64,000 nt of DNA from Gemmatimonadota bacterium (GCA_041390125.1 JAWKQN010000012.1:152241-216240), one strand, 5' to 3'. Counted from the first letter of the stretch, positions 52,033-61,951 are shown. The notes: generated by a model from the letters alone, not told the origin. Numbers and translations: made by a program.

Positions 52033-52815
52033 ATGCCTACACTCCTGAAGGTGCTGTTCGGCGCCATCGGGCGCGCGATCTTCGATCTCGCCGCGGGGAT
52101 CGGTCGGTGGGGACAGCTGGTGTTCGCCACGGCCCGGAGCGTTCCGCGGCTGCGCGAGTGGTTCCGGCATCTGCCCGCCCAGATGGCGCGCATCGGGGTC
52201 GAGTCCGTCCCCATCGCCGCGTTCATCGCGCTCTTCACCGGCGTCGTGCTCGCGTTGCAGGCCTCCTACACCTTCACCGGCGCCATCCCCCTGTACTTCG
52301 TGGGCACGCTGGTGGGCAAGACCATGATCCTGGAGTTGGGGCCTGTGCTCACCGGGCTGGCGCTCTCCGGACGCGTCGGCGCCAACATCGCGGCCGAGCT
52401 CGGCACCATGCGCGTCACCGAGCAGATCGACGCGCTGGAAACGCTCGGGTACGATCCGATCGACTATCTCGTCACGCCGCGCGTGGTGGCGGGGGTGGCC
52501 ATGTTCCCCGCCGTCATGGTGCTGGCCACCACGGTCGGCGTCATCGCCGGGTGGCTCACCGCGCTCGGCCTGCTCGACATGAGCACCCCGGAGTTCCTGA
52601 AGGGGCTCCGCCTGTTCTTCGAGCCTTTCGACGTGCAGTTCGCCATCATCAAAGGACTGAGCTTCGGCGCCATCCTGACGTCCATCGGCTGCTTCTTCGG
52701 CTTCACCACACAGGGAGGGGCCGAAGGGGTCGGGCGCTCCACGACGCGGGCGGTGGTGGTGAGCAGCATGGCCATCCTGGTCCTCGACGCGTTCTGGGCC
52801 GCGGCGCTGCTGTGA
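52033..52815 (+). CDS. mlaE: MlaE-family lipid transport permease
   Basis: A 260-residue inner-membrane permease (about five helices) of the MlaFEDB phospholipid transporter. Family blocks: VPIAAFIALFTGVVLALQASY, LELGPVLTGLALSGRVGANIAAELGTMRVTEQIDALETLG and VTPRVVAGVAMFP. It forms the channel through which lipids move between the inner membrane and the MCE ring. It overlaps mlaF by four bases (GTGA). Confidence 0.93.
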   Translation: MPTLLKVLFGAIGRAIFDLAAGIGRWGQLVFATARSVPRLREWFRHLPAQMARIGVESVPIAAFIALFTGVVLALQASYTFTGAIPLYFVGTLVGKTMILELGPVLTGLALSGRVGANIAAELGTMRVTEQIDALETLGYDPIDYLVTPRVVAGVAMFPAVMVLATTVGVIAGWLTALGLLDMSTPEFLKGLRLFFEPFDVQFAIIKGLSFGAILTSIGCFFGFTTQGGAEGVGRSTTRAVVVSSMAILVLDAFWAAALL

Positions 52816-53561
52816 GCATCCGTCTGGTGGGCCTGCACAAGTCGTTCGGGACCAAGACGGTCCTGGACGGCGTCGACCTGGAGGTCGCGGAAGGCGGCAC
52901 CGTCGCCGTCATGGGCAGTTCGGGGGTGGGCAAGTCCGTGCTGCTGAAACACGTGGTCGGGCTGCTCCGTCCGGATCGGGGCGAGATCTGGGTGGACGGG
53001 GACAACGTGAACGGGCTGTCGGGAGAGGGGCTGCGGGATCTGCGGCGCAAGGTGGGGTACGTCTTCCAGTTCGCCGCCCTGTTCGACTCGCTGACGATCG
53101 CCGACAACATCTGCCTCGGCCTGCGCCGGCTCCCCGACTGGGACGACGCCCGCATCCGGGAGCGCGTGGAGGAGTGCCTCCACCTGGTGGACCTCGAGGG
53201 GTATGGCGAGCGCTTCCCGGCCCAACTGTCCGGCGGGCAGCGCAAGCGGGCGGGGTTGGCCCGGGCCATCGCGACCCGGCCCCGCTACCTGCTCTACGAC
53301 GAGCCCACCACCGGGCTGGACCCGGTCACCACCACCGTGATCGACCGCCTCATCATGCGGATGCGTGACGAGCTCGGCGTCACGAGCGTGGTGATCACGC
53401 ACGATCTGACGTCCGCCTTCCGGGTATCGGACCGGGTGGCGATGCTGCATGACGGGAGGATCCGCTTCTTCGGGACCCCCCAGGAGATCCAGGAGGCCAC
53501 CGATCCCGTCGTGCGCGGGTTCGTGGCGGGGCTCCCCGAGCTGTTCGAGGAGGCGACATGA
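52812..53561 (+). CDS. mlaF: MlaF-family ABC ATPase
   Basis: A 249-residue ATPase from GTG 52812. Walker A is VMGSSGVGKSVLL, with Q-loop FQFAALFDSLT, signature LSGGQRKRAGLARA, Walker B YLLYDEPTTGLDP and H-loop THD. The LFDSLTIADNI stretch is typical of MlaF. It energises lipid movement by MlaE. It overlaps mlaD by four bases (ATGA). Confidence 0.94.
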   Translation: MSIRLVGLHKSFGTKTVLDGVDLEVAEGGTVAVMGSSGVGKSVLLKHVVGLLRPDRGEIWVDGDNVNGLSGEGLRDLRRKVGYVFQFAALFDSLTIADNICLGLRRLPDWDDARIRERVEECLHLVDLEGYGERFPAQLSGGQRKRAGLARAIATRPRYLLYDEPTTGLDPVTTTVIDRLIMRMRDELGVTSVVITHDLTSAFRVSDRVAMLHDGRIRFFGTPQEIQEATDPVVRGFVAGLPELFEEAT

Positions 53562-54544
53562 GACGCAAGGAAGTGCTCGTCGGTCTGGTGATCGTCCTGG
53601 CGACGGCCGTGGCGGTCGGCGGCACGCTCTTCCTGAAGGGAGCCTCGCTGCGCCGGAACATGACGCCGATGCAGGCGCTGCTCTTCGAGGCCGGGCAGCT
53701 CGCGCCGGGCAATTCGGTCAAGTTCCGCGGTGTGGCCATCGGTCGGGTGGAGGAGATCCGGGTCGCGCCGTCGGGGAGGGCCGTCGCCGTGGATCTATTG
53801 GTCCAGCGTGACGTCAATCTGCCGCAGGACGCGGCCGTGGTCGTCTCGCCGGAGTCGCTCTTCGGGGACTGGCAGGTCGAGATCGTGTCACGCGCGGACT
53901 TCCCGAGCTACGACTTCCTCGTCGTCGACGGGTCGCAGGCCCTGCCGGGCCACACCCTGCCCGACCTGTCGCGCCTCACCGCGACGGCGGACGAGATCGC
54001 CGAGAACCTGACCGTGCTGACGGACCGCGTGGAGCTGGCCTTCACGGAGGAGACCGCGCGCAACCTGGCGCGGGCGATCGACAACATCGGCTCCGTCAGC
54101 GACGAGCTGAATCGCCTCGTGACGCAGCAGGCGCGCTCCGTGGAGCAATTGACCGCGGAAGTGGCCGAGACCGCCGCCGAGGTGGGGGCGGCGTCGCAGG
54201 AAGCGGGTGCCACCTTCGCGCGCGTCAACCGCATGCTGGACAGCGGAGCGGCCGACTCCACCCTCGGCGACGCCCGCGAGACCCTGGCGGCCCTGCGTTC
54301 CGCCTCCACGCGGCTGGATGCGACCCTGGCGCAGGTGGATTCCACGTTGGCGGTGGGCGCCTCGGCCCTCGGTCGCTTCGAGCGCATCGGGGCCTCCATC
54401 GAGTCCGGCGAGGGGACGTTGGGGCTGCTCCTGTCCAACAACGAGCTGGCCGTGCGCGCCGAGGCCGTGCTGACCCAGCTCGACCTGCTGCTGGCCGACT
54501 TCCGCGAGAACCCCCAGCGGTACGTGCGCCTGTCCATCTTCTGA
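53558..54544 (+). CDS. mlaD: MlaD-like MCE-domain protein
   Basis: A 328-residue protein with an N-terminal membrane anchor (LVGLVIVLATAVAVGGTLF), one MCE domain (residues 38-120: LLFEAGQLAPGNSVKFRGVAIGRVEEI, VVSPESLFGDWQVEIV) and a long alpha-helical C-terminus (about 140-310) rich in heptads. It has more tail than E. coli MlaD (183 residues), so it may form a longer coiled-coil needle like PqiB/YebT-type MCE proteins. A hexameric ring that carries lipids across the periplasm is expected. There is no mlaA, B or C nearby. Confidence 0.92.
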   Translation: MRRKEVLVGLVIVLATAVAVGGTLFLKGASLRRNMTPMQALLFEAGQLAPGNSVKFRGVAIGRVEEIRVAPSGRAVAVDLLVQRDVNLPQDAAVVVSPESLFGDWQVEIVSRADFPSYDFLVVDGSQALPGHTLPDLSRLTATADEIAENLTVLTDRVELAFTEETARNLARAIDNIGSVSDELNRLVTQQARSVEQLTAEVAETAAEVGAASQEAGATFARVNRMLDSGAADSTLGDARETLAALRSASTRLDATLAQVDSTLAVGASALGRFERIGASIESGEGTLGLLLSNNELAVRAEAVLTQLDLLLADFRENPQRYVRLSIF

Positions 54545-54551
54545 GGCGATC

Positions 54552-54575
54552 CGGCCCCCGCCGGGCCGTTGCTCT
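54552..54575 (+). terminator. Intrinsic terminator of the mla operon
   Basis: CGGCCC (54552-54557), five-base loop, GGGCCG (54563-54568), then the T-rich TTGCTCT, seven bases after the mlaD stop. Confidence 0.6.
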
Positions 54576-54596
54576 GAGGAGTGTGGGGGTTATTGT
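54569..54596 (+). promoter_or_regulatory. Candidate promoter of the reductase pair
   Basis: TTGCTC (54569-54574), 16-base spacer, TATTGT (54591-54596). It overlaps the T-run of the preceding terminator and lies 90 bases before the ATG of the ferredoxin-NADP reductase gene. Confidence 0.4.
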
Positions 54597-54686
54597 TGAG
54601 CGCTTCCCAGGCGCCCGCGGGACGGTGGGGGCCTGCTCCGCCCCCCGCGCCCGCAGGCCCTCCCCACTTCTCCAGCGATCTGCCCG

Positions 54687-55697
54687 ATGGCTTCCGACGA
54701 CATCCGCGACCTGATCATCATCGGGGGCGGCCCCACCGGCCTCTTCGGTGCCTTCTACGCGGGGCTGCGCGGCCTCCGTACCGCCATCATCGACTCCCTT
54801 CCCGAGCTCGGGGGTCAGCTCACGGCCCTCTATCCCGAGAAGTACGTGTTCGACGTGGGCGGGATCCCGCGGATCCTGGCCAAGGACCTGGCCCGCGACC
54901 TGGTGGCCCAGGGGCTCCAGTTCGGTGCCGAGACGATCCTGGACGAGGAGCTGGGCGGGCTCCAGCGGGAGGACGATCACTGGCGCCTCGTGGGCCGCAC
55001 CGGCGAGTACCGGGCCCGGGCCCTGCTGATCGCGGGCGGGAAGGGGGCCTTCGAGCCCCGGCACCTGGAGGTGCCGGGCTACCACGAGCTGATGGGCCGG
55101 GGCGTGTACTATGCGGTCAAGGACCCCGAATCCTATCGCGGCAAGCGCGTGGTGATCGTGGGCGGGGGCGATTCGGCCCTGGACTGGACGCTGGCCTTGA
55201 AGGATGTCGCCAGCCAGGTGGTGCTGCTCCACCGCCGGGACGGATTCCGGGCGCACGAGCAGTCGGTCGAGGCGCTGCAGGCCGCCGTGGTGGCCGGAAC
55301 CGTCGACCTGCGCACCTTCCACGAGGTGCGCTGCGTGGAGGGTCGGGAACTCGTGGAGGCGGTCACCGTGTTCGACAACCGGACGGACCTCGACGACCGC
55401 CTGGCCGCCGATGCCTTGCTGTGCTTCCTGGGCTTCAAGCCGGACCTGGGGCCCATCAAGGAGTGGGGCCTCGACATCCGCAAGAACCGCATCCTCGTCA
55501 CGTCGCTGATGGAGACCAACCTGCAGGGCGTCTACGCCGCGGGAGACATCGTCGACTACGACGGGAAGCTCGACCTCATCGCCACCGGGTTCGCCGAGGC
55601 GGCCATCGCCGTGAACAACGCGGCCCGCTTCCTCGACCCGTCGGCCCGGGTCAACCCCGGCCACTCCACGAACCTCAAGATCTTCGAGAACAAGTGA
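54687..55697 (+). CDS. Ferredoxin/flavodoxin-NADP+ reductase, TrxR-like (YumC type)
   Basis: A 336-residue flavoprotein. FAD site DLIIIGGGPTGLFGAFYAGL, conserved LGGQLTALYPEKYVFDVGGIP, NADPH site VVIVGGGDSALDWTLAL and C-terminal VYAAGDIVDYDGKLDLIATGFAEAAIAVNNA. There is no CxxC redox pair, which separates this group from thioredoxin reductase. It moves electrons between NADPH and ferredoxin or flavodoxin. It is followed eight bases later by trxB. Confidence 0.93.
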   Translation: MASDDIRDLIIIGGGPTGLFGAFYAGLRGLRTAIIDSLPELGGQLTALYPEKYVFDVGGIPRILAKDLARDLVAQGLQFGAETILDEELGGLQREDDHWRLVGRTGEYRARALLIAGGKGAFEPRHLEVPGYHELMGRGVYYAVKDPESYRGKRVVIVGGGDSALDWTLALKDVASQVVLLHRRDGFRAHEQSVEALQAAVVAGTVDLRTFHEVRCVEGRELVEAVTVFDNRTDLDDRLAADALLCFLGFKPDLGPIKEWGLDIRKNRILVTSLMETNLQGVYAAGDIVDYDGKLDLIATGFAEAAIAVNNAARFLDPSARVNPGHSTNLKIFENK

Positions 55698-55705
55698 GGC
55701 CTTCG

Positions 55706-56692
55706 ATGCAGCGCGAGAAGCTGGTCATCGTCGGATCGGGTCCTGCCGCCTGGACGGCTGCCATCTACGCGGCCCGGGCCGACCTGGAGCCCCTGGTGTT
55801 CGAAGGGGAGCCCAGCCGCGAGATGATCCCCGGCGGTCAGCTCATGTTCACCACCGAGGTGGAGAACTACCCCGGGTTCCCCGAGTCCATCACCGGTCCG
55901 GAGATGATGCAGAAGTTCCGCGACCAGGCGGTGCGCTTCGGCACCCGGGTGGTCTCGGAGAACGTCGACCGCGTGGATCTGTCCGAGCGGCCGTTCCGGG
56001 TGGAGCCGAGCCGCAGCGAGCCGCTCCTCGCCGAGACCCTCATCGTCGCCACCGGGGCCCGGGCCAACTGGCTGGGTCTGGACAACGAGACCCGTCTGGC
56101 GCAGTCGGGGGGTGGCGTGTCCGCCTGTGCGGTCTGCGACGGCGCCCTTCCGCACTACCGCGGGAAGCGGCTGGTGGTCGTCGGAGGCGGCGACTCCGCG
56201 ATGGAGGAGGCGCTCTATCTCACGAAGTTCGCGGGCGAAGTGGTGATCGTGCACCGTCGCGACGAATTCCGCGCCTCGCGCATCATGGCCGACCGCGTGC
56301 TCGCCCACGAGAAGATCCGCGTGCTGTGGAACCGCACCGTCGTGGACGTGATCGGCGATCAGGAGGTCACCGCCATCCAGCTCGAGGACGTCCGGACCGG
56401 CGCACGGGAGGAGCTGGAGATCGGCGGCCTGTTCGTGGCCATCGGACACACGCCCAACACCGGCTTCCTGGATCGGCAGATCGAGCTGGATGCACAGGGC
56501 TACGTGCAGATCCAGCAGCCGTTCCGCACGCTGACGAGCGTCGAGGGCGTGTTCGCCGCCGGGGACGTCATGGACAGCTACTACCGGCAGGCCATCACAT
56601 CGGCGGGAACGGGGTGCATGGCGGCCCTGGACGCCGAGCGCTTCCTGGCCCACCACGAGGTGGCGGTCCCGCCGGTCTCCCACCGGACCTGA
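55706..56692 (+). CDS. trxB: Thioredoxin reductase
   Basis: A 328-residue flavoenzyme, ATG at 55706 with GAGG six bases upstream. FAD site LVIVGSGPAAWTAAIYAARADL, redox pair Cys141 and Cys144 in SACAVCDGALP, NADPH site VVVVGGGDSAMEEALYL-like (LVVVGGGDSAMEE), HRRDEFRAS for the 2'-phosphate and VFAAGDVMDSYYRQAITSAGTGCMAALDAERFL. It reduces thioredoxin with NADPH and is likely co-transcribed with the preceding reductase. Confidence 0.96.
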   Translation: MQREKLVIVGSGPAAWTAAIYAARADLEPLVFEGEPSREMIPGGQLMFTTEVENYPGFPESITGPEMMQKFRDQAVRFGTRVVSENVDRVDLSERPFRVEPSRSEPLLAETLIVATGARANWLGLDNETRLAQSGGGVSACAVCDGALPHYRGKRLVVVGGGDSAMEEALYLTKFAGEVVIVHRRDEFRASRIMADRVLAHEKIRVLWNRTVVDVIGDQEVTAIQLEDVRTGAREELEIGGLFVAIGHTPNTGFLDRQIELDAQGYVQIQQPFRTLTSVEGVFAAGDVMDSYYRQAITSAGTGCMAALDAERFLAHHEVAVPPVSHRT

Positions 56693-56710
56693 CGCGGCCC
56701 CGTCCCGGGG

Positions 56711-57439
56711 TCAGCCCAGGGCCAGGCCTCCGTCCACCAGGATGACGTCCCCCGTGACGTAGCGGGCGTCGGCCAGGAAGAGCGCCGCGTCCACGACGTC
56801 CTGGGGTGTGCCCAGCCGGTCGAGCAGCGTCTTGCCCCGCTCGCGGTCGAGCTCGGAGTCGCTCGTGCCCTCCGGAGGGAGCACCGTTCCGGGCGCGATG
56901 GCGTTGACCCGGACCGCGGGCGCGAAGGCCTTGGCCATCACCTTGGTCAGGTGCAGCAGCGCCGCCTTCGACACCGAATGGTGTGGATAGCGCGTCCAGG
57001 GGCGGAAGGCCGAGATGTCGACGATGTTGACGATGCAGCCCCGGCTGGCCTGGAGCAGCGGCGCGGCGTGCTTCGACATCAGGAAAGGCCCGCGCAGGTT
57101 GACGCCCATCACCTCGTCCCACTCCGTGGCGTCGATCGCCAGGAGCTGGTTCTCGCGGAAGGTGGAGGCGCTGTTGATGAGCACGTCCAGCCGTCCCAGC
57201 TCCTGCCCGACCGACTCCAGCATCCGGGAGACCTGGTCTTCGCTGGCGACGTCCCCTTGGAGCAGCAGGCAGCGCCGTCCGCCCTTCTCGATGCGACGCG
57301 CGAGCGCGCGCGCCTCCTTGTCGGAGCTCTTGTAGTTCAGCGCGACGTCATAGCCCCGCTCCGCGAACCCGCGGCACAGCGCGGCGCCCACGCGCACGGC
57401 GCCGCCCGTCACCATGACCACCCTGTCTCGCTCTGCCAC
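56711..57439 (-). CDS. FolM/PTR1-like short-chain reductase
   Basis: A 242-residue SDR. The GTG start at 57437-57439 gives MAERDRVVMVTGGAVRVGAALC, where the TGGAVRVG loop is characteristic of pteridine reductases and FolM. The asparagine loop reads INSAS, as in FolM. The catalytic block is RYPHHSVSKAALLHLTK: the tyrosine of YxxxK is replaced by histidine. The end LVDGGLALG is standard. A role in reducing dihydropterin or dihydrofolate fits the thyX and pterin genes in this window, but is inference; a general carbonyl reductase is the alternative. Confidence 0.78.
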   Translation of the reverse strand: MAERDRVVMVTGGAVRVGAALCRGFAERGYDVALNYKSSDKEARALARRIEKGGRRCLLLQGDVASEDQVSRMLESVGQELGRLDVLINSASTFRENQLLAIDATEWDEVMGVNLRGPFLMSKHAAPLLQASRGCIVNIVDISAFRPWTRYPHHSVSKAALLHLTKVMAKAFAPAVRVNAIAPGTVLPPEGTSDSELDRERGKTLLDRLGTPQDVVDAALFLADARYVTGDVILVDGGLALG

Positions 57440-57550
57440 CGCCGCTGCCACTCCTGGTGCCGGTCCGCGCTGCCTCAAGCTACCCGCGCGGCGGTGGACC
57501 GGGCTACCTTTGCTACCCGAGGATGTCCCGACCCGCCGCAGGAGCAGCCC

Positions 57551-58267
57551 ATGGACCTGTCGACACACGTGGCCCTCGTCACCGGCGGTACCCGCGGGAT
57601 CGGCCGCGCGATCGTCCAGCGACTCCTGGAGGAGGGCGCCCGGGTCGCCCTCTGCGCCCGCTCCGCCGGGGACGTCGAGGCGGCCGTCCAGGAGTTGAGC
57701 GCGTCCCATGGGGACCGGGTGTTCGGCAGGTCGTGCGACGTGCGGGACGCCGGATCGGTGCGGACCACCGTGGATGCGGTGGTACAGCGCTTCGGTCGCC
57801 TCTCCGTCCTGGTCAACAATGCCGGCCTGGGTGTGTTCGCCCCGCTGGGTGAGCTCTCCGTGGACGACTGGCAGCTCCAGATCGACACCAACCTGGGCGG
57901 CGTCTTCCACTGCTCGACCGCGGCGCTTCCCCATCTGGCCGACGCCGGCGGAGCCTGGATCATCAACGTGGGATCCCTGGCCAGCCGCAATGCCTTCGCG
58001 GGCGGGGTGGGCTACAATGCCTCCAAGTTCGGCCTGCTGGGCATGACCGAAGCCATGATGCTCGACGTGCGCTACCAGGACATCCGCGTCAGCCTGGTGA
58101 TGCCCGGGAGCGTCAACACCGAGTTTCGCGGACGGACGGTCGAGGAGGACACCTGGCGACTGACCTCGGACGACGTGGCCCGGGCGGTCGTGGACCTGCT
58201 CCGCTATCCAGCCAATGCGCACGTGAGCCGGGTCGAGCTCCGGCCGTCCCAACCACCCCGCAACTGA
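57551..58267 (+). CDS. Short-chain dehydrogenase/reductase
   Basis: A 238-residue SDR with all catalytic residues: VTGGTRGIGRAIV, LVNNAGLG, INVGSLAS, and YNASK at the active site. ATG 57551 follows AGGAG at six bases. It lacks a clear substrate signature; similar proteins reduce ketones or 3-oxoacyl groups. It is followed 16 bases later by fumC and divergent from the FolM-like gene. Confidence 0.88.
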   Translation: MDLSTHVALVTGGTRGIGRAIVQRLLEEGARVALCARSAGDVEAAVQELSASHGDRVFGRSCDVRDAGSVRTTVDAVVQRFGRLSVLVNNAGLGVFAPLGELSVDDWQLQIDTNLGGVFHCSTAALPHLADAGGAWIINVGSLASRNAFAGGVGYNASKFGLLGMTEAMMLDVRYQDIRVSLVMPGSVNTEFRGRTVEEDTWRLTSDDVARAVVDLLRYPANAHVSRVELRPSQPPRN

Positions 58268-58283
58268 AGGAAGGAACCACCCC

Positions 58284-59678
<1,395 letters not shown>

Positions 59679-59731
59679 AGCGGGGTGCGCCGCGGCACGC
59701 ATCCTGCGGATGGTGGGAGCGGCGGGAACGC

Positions 59732-59761
59732 TTGGACGGGACCGGCCCCGCACGGTATATT
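59732..59761 (+). promoter_or_regulatory. Promoter of the structured RNA
   Basis: TTGGAC (59732-59737), 18-base spacer, TATATT (59756-59761), the best -35/-10 pair in the window. It lies about 20 bases before the first RNA stem. Confidence 0.65.
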
Positions 59762-59767
59762 GGACAG

Positions 59768-59936
59768 CGAATATCGAGCGTGCTGAAGGGATTTCATTAT
59801 TGAGCCAACAAAAGTGAAGCCGGGACTGACTCCCGAAGCCGACGACCTGCCCCCGAGGGGGACTTCGGACGCAACGGGGGAGTCACCATTCCTTGGACCC
59901 GGGCTTCAATAACCCCCTTCAGTACGTTCAACCCGG
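59768..59936 (+). ncRNA. Structured small RNA with rod-like, 6S-type architecture
   Basis: The AT-richer stretch has no reading frame but many nested complementary arms. They are CTGAAGGG (59783-59790) with CCCTTCAG (59915-59922), TTATTGA (59797-59803) with TCAATAA (59906-59912), GAAGCC-GGG (59816-59824) with CCCgGGCTTC (59898-59907), GACTCCC (59828-59834) with GGGAGTC (59878-59884), and an inner CCCC/GGGG hairpin (59850-59861). Large unpaired tracts sit on the 5' side (59804-59815) and 3' side (59885-59897), like the central bubble of 6S RNA. It has its own promoter and terminator. 6S identity is inference; a riboswitch for the downstream pterin genes is the alternative. Confidence 0.6.
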
Positions 59937-59975
59937 TCGGGCCGACGCCTCACGAGGCGCCGGCCCGATCTTCGT
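59937..59975 (+). terminator. Intrinsic terminator of the structured RNA
   Basis: TCGGGCCG (59937-59944) with CGGCCCGA (59961-59968) and CGCCT (59946-59950) with AGGCG (59955-59959), loop CACG, one internal mismatch, then TCTTCGTT. The best intrinsic terminator in the window. The 190 bases from here to the pterin gene show nothing I can support. Confidence 0.75.
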
Positions 59976-60166
59976 TCCGGGCGGCGGGCCCCCGTCGACC
60001 ACCCCTCCCGTCCGGCCCCGGGAGCATCGGGATGGCCGCGGCGGCCGTTGCGCTCTCCGGGCGGGACCGTTTCCGGAAGGCCGGGGGTAGCGGTGACCGG
60101 ATTCCCGGCGGGGTCCGGCACCAGAGGGAAGGGGCCGGACCGCCGGGCCTGGTGGGAGAGTCCAGA

Positions 60167-60583
60167 ATGCCGAGAGTCCGCGTGACGCGGCGCCTCCATT
60201 TCAGCGCCGCCCACCGCCTGCATCGGCCGGATTGGCCGGAGGAACGCAACCAGGCCGTCTTCGGCGACTGCGCCAATCCCAACTGGCACGGACACAACTA
60301 CGAAGTGGACGTCACGGTCGAGGGAGAGGTGGATCCCGAGACCGGATTCGTGCTGGATCTGAAGGTGCTGCGGGACGCGGTGGAACGGCACGTCCTGGCG
60401 GACGTGGACCATCGCAACCTGAACACCGAGGTGCCGTGGCTGTCCGGGACCAACCCGACCACCGAGAACGTCGCGGTGGCCATGTGGCACCGCATCGTCG
60501 ATCACCTGCCGGACGCCGTGGAGCTGGTCCGGATCACCCTGTGGGAGACGCCGCGCAACTATGTCGAGTACGATGGACGGTAG
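60167..60583 (+). CDS. 6-pyruvoyl-tetrahydropterin synthase-type enzyme
   Basis: A 138-residue T-fold enzyme, ATG 60167 with GGGAG upstream. Zinc histidines are in HFSAAHRL and HGHNYEV, and the cysteine sits in FGDCANPNWHGHNY, which resembles animal and cyanobacterial PTPS (GKCNNPNGHGHNY) more than QueD. DVDHRNLN and NPTTENVAVAMW carry the catalytic Asp/His/Glu. It converts dihydroneopterin triphosphate to 6-pyruvoyl-tetrahydropterin or a related product. First gene of the pterin cluster, overlapping folE by up to 23 bases. Confidence 0.88.
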   Translation: MPRVRVTRRLHFSAAHRLHRPDWPEERNQAVFGDCANPNWHGHNYEVDVTVEGEVDPETGFVLDLKVLRDAVERHVLADVDHRNLNTEVPWLSGTNPTTENVAVAMWHRIVDHLPDAVELVRITLWETPRNYVEYDGR

Positions 60584-61205
60584 TGCCCCCGTGACCGCAG
60601 TGCCCGGCGCCGACGTGGCGTCCGCCCTGGCGCAGGCCAGCTTCCCCGAGCTGGTCGCGGAGATGCTGCGACGGCTGGGGGAGGATCCGGGCCGCGAAGG
60701 TCTGCTCCGTACGCCCGAGCGGGTGGAGAAGTCCATGCGGTTCCTGACGCGCGGCTACGCGCTCACGGCGGCCGATGCGCTGGGGGAAGGGATCTTCCAG
60801 GAGCCGCACAACAACATGGTGCTCGTGAAGGACATCGAGATGTACTCGCTGTGCGAGCACCACATGCTGCCCTTCATCGGGAAGGTCCACCTGGCCTACA
60901 TCCCCTCCGGACGCATCATCGGGCTGAGCAAGGCGGCCCGCCTCGTCGAGGTCTATGCGCGTCGCTTCCAGGTGCAGGAGCGTCTGACGGAGCAGATCGC
61001 GCAGGCGCTGTGGGACGCCATCCGTCCCCAGGGGGTCGGCGTGGTCGTGGAGGCCTTCCACCTCTGCATGATGATGCGCGGCGTGGAGAAGCAGAACTCC
61101 AAGACCATCACCTCCGCCATGCGGGGCGTCTTCCTCGAGAACGAGGGCACGCGCAGCGAGTTCCTGCGCTACGCGATGACGCCGCACAGCCCGCTGGGGT
61201 CGTAG
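60561..61205 (+). CDS. folE: GTP cyclohydrolase I
   Basis: A 214-residue enzyme making dihydroneopterin triphosphate from GTP, the entry to folate, biopterin and queuosine. Zinc-binding and catalytic blocks: EMYSLCEHHMLPFIGKVHLAY, GRIIGLSKAARLVEVYARRFQVQERLTEQIA and FHLCMMMRGVEKQNS. Two in-frame starts exist, ATG 60561 and ATG 60573; neither has a strong ribosome site, and both overlap the preceding gene, implying coupled translation. Confidence 0.96.
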   Translation: MSSTMDGSAPVTAVPGADVASALAQASFPELVAEMLRRLGEDPGREGLLRTPERVEKSMRFLTRGYALTAADALGEGIFQEPHNNMVLVKDIEMYSLCEHHMLPFIGKVHLAYIPSGRIIGLSKAARLVEVYARRFQVQERLTEQIAQALWDAIRPQGVGVVVEAFHLCMMMRGVEKQNSKTITSAMRGVFLENEGTRSEFLRYAMTPHSPLGS

Positions 61206-61209
61206 CGCC

Positions 61210-61911
61210 GTGCAGGGAAGGAGCGTCCTGGTCACCGGGGCCACCCAAGGGATCGGCGGTGCGGTGGCCGAGATCCTCGTCGCCGCGGGCGCGCGGGTCG
61301 TGATCGCTGCGCGCACGGAAAGCCGACTGCGCTCCTCCGCGGAGCGCCTGGGCTGCGACTGGCTGGCCGTGGACCTGGCCACCCCGGCCGCGGTCGAGCG
61401 GACGGCGGACCAGGTCCGGACCCGTCTGGGCGCGGTGCCCGACGCCGTCGTCAGCGCCGCCGGGGCCTTTGCGCTGTCGGACGTGGAGCGGACGTCGGCC
61501 GAGGCCCTGGAACGGATGCTCGCCCTGAATCTGCGCGTGCCCTTCGACTGGATCCGGTGCTTCCTGCCGGAGATGAAGGCGCGGGGACACGGAGACCTGC
61601 TGCACGTGGGCTCCGTGGCCGGGCGCAGGGCCTTCCCCGGGAATGCCGGCTACAGCGCCTCCAAGTTCGGGCTGCGCGGATTGCACGAGGTCCTGGTCGC
61701 GGAGTTGGCCGGGACGGGGGTGCGCAGCACGCTGATCGAGCCGGCCGCGGTCGACACCCCGTTGTGGGATCCGATCGACCCCGATGCCGATCCCACCCTC
61801 CCTTCGCGGGGACAGATGCTCCAGCCGGCCGACGTGGCCGAGGCCATCCTGTTCGCGTTGACCCGGCCGGCCCACGTGTGCGTCCCCCTGATCCAGATCC
61901 AGCGAGCGTGA
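61210..61911 (+). CDS. Short-chain reductase of the pterin cluster
   Basis: A 233-residue SDR, GTG 61210, four bases after folE. VTGATQGIGGAVAEIL, SAAGAF for NNAG, HVGSVAG and catalytic YSASK. The C-terminal PADVAEAILFALTRP is typical of small ketoreductases including sepiapterin-reductase-like proteins. Between folE, a PTPS-like gene and queD, a reductase acting on a 6-side-chain ketopterin is attractive, but no substrate signature is visible. Confidence 0.85.
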   Translation: MQGRSVLVTGATQGIGGAVAEILVAAGARVVIAARTESRLRSSAERLGCDWLAVDLATPAAVERTADQVRTRLGAVPDAVVSAAGAFALSDVERTSAEALERMLALNLRVPFDWIRCFLPEMKARGHGDLLHVGSVAGRRAFPGNAGYSASKFGLRGLHEVLVAELAGTGVRSTLIEPAAVDTPLWDPIDPDADPTLPSRGQMLQPADVAEAILFALTRPAHVCVPLIQIQRA

Positions 61912-61951
61912 GGCTCGCGCCACCCCGCAACGCCCGAGACGCAGAGACCGC

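Noticed and set aside
59679..60166. A T-box or purine-type riboswitch controlling the pterin genes
   Set aside because: The element has its own terminator and a further 190 bases separate it from the first gene, so an independent small RNA fits better. I kept the riboswitch only as an alternative.
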